Below the pieces are notes generated by a model, which saw only the letters and a list, made by a program, of their open reading frames with translations, did no database searches and was not told the DNA's origin. A stretch of DNA of 64,000 nucleotides from Chloroflexota bacterium. Its GTDB lineage: Bacteria > Chloroflexota > Ktedonobacteria > Ktedonobacterales > JADMIN01. Position numbers and translations under genes: made by a program. Position 1 is the stretch's first letter; each line of letters opens with the position of its first letter. The stretch is from positions 496,001 through 560,000 of the forward strand of contig JAJPKE010000045.1 of assembly GCA_021323855.1 (NCBI GenBank), written 5' to 3'. Positions 61,481 to 64,000 of this stretch are shown here, piece by piece.

Positions 61481-62980
61481 TCACTCACCGATTGGTTCGG
61501 TATGGATGACCACTGAGGCCAGTTGCGGATATTCCAGGCGGAGCGCGCGTTCAATCTCTTCCGCCCAGATATGCACCTGGCTAATCGGCGCATCGGGATC
61601 GAAGGTCAGGTGTAGCACCAGATCGAGTTCGCCCGCCTGATCTGTCGCGCCATTCGCCGCCGCGCCGGATTGTGGTGCGCAGGGCTGATAAAGACGCGCA
61701 TCGTGGGCGCTGCCCTTGCCCGCGATGCGATCAGCGATGGCCAGCATACGCCGCACCATCGCGGTGTGTTCGTTCGTCACTTCATCGCGTGGCTCAATCT
61801 GCTCTGCCGGCGCTTCCAGGTGGGTCGTCACGCGGGAGACGCGGCGGTCGCTCTGCAAAATATCTTCTTCCAGGCGCGTCGCCGTCTCGTGCGCCTCGCG
61901 CAGATTCATCTCCGGGCGCACCTCGACATCGAAATCCGCTTCCAGGCGTCCGCCAACGTCGCGCAGGCGGATATCATGCGCATGGACGCCGTGCAACTCC
62001 GCCAGATAGTGAATGCGGTCCTGGACGGTCTCCCCCGGTGCGCGCATTGGCTCGACATGCACCACGACATCTGTCCCACTCTGCGGGAAGCTTTCATGGA
62101 TGGCGGCGGTCGCCACTCCCTCAATGCGCTCGCTCAAGTCGTGCGTCTGCTCGAAGCTGAGCGTGCGCGGCGCCTCCACCACCACATCAGCGAACATCTT
62201 GTTGCCCGCGCGCCGCACGCGTGTCCGCCGCACCTCCACGACATCCTCCACGCCCGCCACTGCCGTTTGCAGTCGCTCCAGCACTACCTCCGGCGCGCGG
62301 TCCAGCAGCGCATCTATCGTGTCGCGCGCCAGACGCAGGCTCACCCAGATGACAATGCCAGTGACGCCAAGCGCCGCGAGCGCATCCGCCTGTTTCAGCC
62401 AATCCGGCAGGTGGAGTTGCTGCGCCAGGAAGACGATGAAGAGTCCGGCAATGACCACCGAGGAACTCCAGATGTCGGTACTGAAGTGCAGCGCATCGGC
62501 TTCGAGCGCCTGGCTACCGAGCCGCCGTGCCGTGCGCAGCAGCGCCCGCGAGCGTGTGAAATCCACGGCAATCGAGACAGCCATCACCAGGAAGGCCCAG
62601 CCGATGTTATCTACCTGTCCCTCGTGCAGAATCAAGCGACGCAACGCCTCGAAGATGATCCAGCCTGCGGTGATGAGGAGGAGACAGGCTTCGAGGAAGG
62701 CGGAGAGGTTTTCGGCCTTCTCGTGGCCGTAGGGATGGCTGGCGTCGGCGGGGCGGTCTGCATAGCGCACGGCGAAGAACGTTAGCAACGCCGCCACTAG
62801 GTCCAGCCCGGAGTGTGCCGCCTCTGCCAGAATGCCCAGGCTGCCGGTGAAGAGGCCGACGCTGAGTTTGAGGCTGGTCAGCCCGATGGCTGCACCGACC
62901 GACGCCAGCGCCACCAGCCGTTTTTCGCGTAGCGCCGCCTGTGCCGCCTGCGCCTCACGACTTGTCACCATACCGCTCAT
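61481..62980 (-). CDS. CDF cation-efflux protein with triple C-terminal domain
   Basis: A 499-residue cation diffusion facilitator. About six transmembrane helices (25-215); metal sites A-A-H-S-G-L-D (HxxxD) and A-D-A-L-H-F-S-T-D, with a H-P-Y-G-H-E-K loop. After the membrane part come three ferredoxin-like cytoplasmic domains (about 225-300, 315-385 and 440-495) where most family members have one. Exports Zn2+, Fe2+ or other divalent metals. ATG overlaps the stop of the upstream methylase gene as ATGA, so the two are translationally coupled. Confidence 0.93.
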   Translation of the reverse strand: MSGMVTSREAQAAQAALREKRLVALASVGAAIGLTSLKLSVGLFTGSLGILAEAAHSGLDLVAALLTFFAVRYADRPADASHPYGHEKAENLSAFLEACLLLITAGWIIFEALRRLILHEGQVDNIGWAFLVMAVSIAVDFTRSRALLRTARRLGSQALEADALHFSTDIWSSSVVIAGLFIVFLAQQLHLPDWLKQADALAALGVTGIVIWVSLRLARDTIDALLDRAPEVVLERLQTAVAGVEDVVEVRRTRVRRAGNKMFADVVVEAPRTLSFEQTHDLSERIEGVATAAIHESFPQSGTDVVVHVEPMRAPGETVQDRIHYLAELHGVHAHDIRLRDVGGRLEADFDVEVRPEMNLREAHETATRLEEDILQSDRRVSRVTTHLEAPAEQIEPRDEVTNEHTAMVRRMLAIADRIAGKGSAHDARLYQPCAPQSGAAANGATDQAGELDLVLHLTFDPDAPISQVHIWAEEIERALRLEYPQLASVVIHTEPIGE

Positions 62981-63936
62981 ATTCTGGCCACCGCCCTCAT
63001 CTGCGATGTCTCCACGTTATTCCACTCACGACGCACCATTGGCTTTATATGCTCAGCATCCACCGCGCGTGCAAAGCCAGGCTTGATGAGTAGCGCCTCA
63101 TCCATTGCATTGCGCAGCCGTTCCTCCGAGCCGATGTGATAAAAATGGGAGCAGACGCGCATTTCCACGTCCGCCCAGCATGCCTCGATATGGTGATTGC
63201 GCCGGTGACGGTTTTCCAGCCACATCGAAAGCGCATAGCCACAGGGCAACGCCTGCACATGCCGCGCTAGCTTCTCGGCTTCGCGCTCATCCCATTGATT
63301 GTAATAGCCGGTGTGCCGTCCAGTGTAGGGAGGGTCAAGATAGACGAAATCATCCGCCTGCGCTTCTGGCAGGATATCCTCCCACTTGGCGACGCGAAAC
63401 TCCCAGGCTTTGCCTTGCATCTGTCGCGCGACCCAGTTCACCTGATTGGCGATTTTGGTAATATAGGCTGGCGCGAACCGTTGCGCCTTGTGTCCAAAGG
63501 GCACGTTGAACTTGCCTGCGCGGTTGAAGCGCATGACGCCATTGAAGCACGAGCGATTGAGAAACAGGAAATCCAGAGGCGCGCCATCCGCATTGAAGCG
63601 TTCGCGCACCTCGTAATAATAATCAGCGCCGCCACGCTCCAGCTTTTTCCCCTCCGCCTGAAGAAACGCGCGGACGCTGCTCGCGGTGATACGGCCATCC
63701 TGAATTGCCTGATAGAGCGCGATGATGTGCCGGTTGGTGTCTGCGAGCAGGGCGCGGTTGGGCGCCAGATTGAAGGCGACGACGCCCGACCCCAGAAACG
63801 GTTCGATCCAGCGCGCACCCTCTGCCGGAGACCAGCGGATGCTGTCTAGAATAAACGGCACCAGTTTGGTCTTGATGCCCTGGCATTTCACAGGAGGCAC
63901 GCCAACATGACCGATGGCTACCGGCAACATCGTCAC
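62977..63936 (-). CDS. Dam-type adenine-specific DNA methyltransferase
   Basis: A 319-residue N6-adenine DNA methylase of the D12/Dam class. Motif I E-P-F-L-G-S-G-V-V-A-F-N binds S-adenosylmethionine, motif IV Y-L-D-P-P-Y is catalytic. It keeps the K-T-K-L-V-P-F-I N-terminus typical of Dam/DpnII-type enzymes. GTG 63936 with GAGGAGG 7 nt upstream is the start. No restriction endonuclease is beside it. Recognition sequence unknown. Confidence 0.9.
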   Translation of the reverse strand: MTMLPVAIGHVGVPPVKCQGIKTKLVPFILDSIRWSPAEGARWIEPFLGSGVVAFNLAPNRALLADTNRHIIALYQAIQDGRITASSVRAFLQAEGKKLERGGADYYYEVRERFNADGAPLDFLFLNRSCFNGVMRFNRAGKFNVPFGHKAQRFAPAYITKIANQVNWVARQMQGKAWEFRVAKWEDILPEAQADDFVYLDPPYTGRHTGYYNQWDEREAEKLARHVQALPCGYALSMWLENRHRRNHHIEACWADVEMRVCSHFYHIGSEERLRNAMDEALLIKPGFARAVDAEHIKPMVRREWNNVETSQMRAVARI

Positions 63937-63964
63937 GTGGATGCCTCCTCGTGCAAACCGCCCG

Positions 63965-64000
63965 CTACTTGCCGCCGCTGCTGGCGTTGCCGACGCCGGA
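63965..64000 (-). CDS. C-terminal end of a gene running out of the window
   Basis: The last 36 bases read on the minus strand as S-G-V-G-N-A-S-S-G-G-K then stop, 28 bases before the methylase start. Consistent with a flexible C-terminus of an upstream gene in the same operon; too short to identify. Confidence 0.3.
   Translation of the reverse strand, partial: SGVGNASSGGK

Noticed and set aside
1..64000. CRISPR arrays, tRNA or rRNA genes, transposases, prophage
   Set aside because: None recognised: no regularly spaced repeats, no cloverleaf with GGTTCGAATCC-type T-arm in intergenic regions, no transposase or integrase-like products.

Overview
The window is a GC-rich chromosomal segment (by eye about 60% GC) from a free-living bacterium. 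I infer a Chloroflexota bacterium, most likely of the Ktedonobacteria type, from the mix of WXG100-type proteins, a zinc-ribbon/adenylate-cyclase/ATPase/TPR giant, DUF892, ECF sigma factors and a GAPDH-PGK-TPI operon. No rRNA or other phylogenetic marker was used, so this is inference. I recognised no tRNA, rRNA, CRISPR array, transposase or phage gene.

Region 1 (1-6.9 kb) is the most unusual part. Three tandem modules of small WXG-like proteins share one layout: a leftward small helical gene with a W-x-N/D-P motif (degenerate in module 3), then a divergent rightward WXG100 gene, then a larger W-x-G effector-like gene, then (modules 1 and 2) a small unrelated gene in the position of an immunity gene. 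The module 1 effector ends in a deaminase-like zinc site (H-A-E ... P-x-C-x-x-C). The module 2 effector shares the N-terminal architecture but has a different C-terminal domain. Module 3 lacks a toxin tail. This looks like a polymorphic-toxin locus served by a type VII-like pathway, but no secretion ATPase lies in the window.

Region 2 (6.9-28 kb) is mostly housekeeping: a GT4 glycosyltransferase with a GH57 amylase-like hydrolase, a large membrane protein, a TIR-membrane protein with a consensus promoter, gap-pgk-tpiA, HU, an amidohydrolase, a Tat-type SnoaL-like protein, glutamine synthetase, a hotdog thioesterase, DinB, a TPR protein, a nucleotidyltransferase, a DUF892 ferritin-like protein and a PMT/ArnT-like glycosyltransferase.

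Region 3 (28-46.8 kb) is regulatory and transport: a NarL-type two-component pair, an ABC-2 exporter plus TetR regulator under a promoter overlapped by a perfect 32-bp palindrome, an ECF42-like sigma factor with its DGPF partner, an alpha/beta hydrolase, a DHFR-like reductase, an EamA exporter, DUF1015, a zinc ribbon, an FAD amine oxidase-like enzyme, TM2 and DUF2752 proteins, mutS, and two small accessory genes.

Region 4 (47-64 kb) holds the 1353-residue cyclase/STAND-ATPase/TPR regulator, a RelE-Phd/YefM toxin-antitoxin pair with a TTG-start toxin, a tandem GNAT, an ECF sigma factor with a membrane anti-sigma/propeller-like protein, a DHA2 drug exporter, a PHP phosphoesterase, RNase Y, apt, DUF4031, a CDF metal exporter with three C-terminal domains, and a Dam-type adenine methylase coupled to it. 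Several intergenic inverted repeats (three short families plus long stems with 5-nt loops) punctuate the segment.
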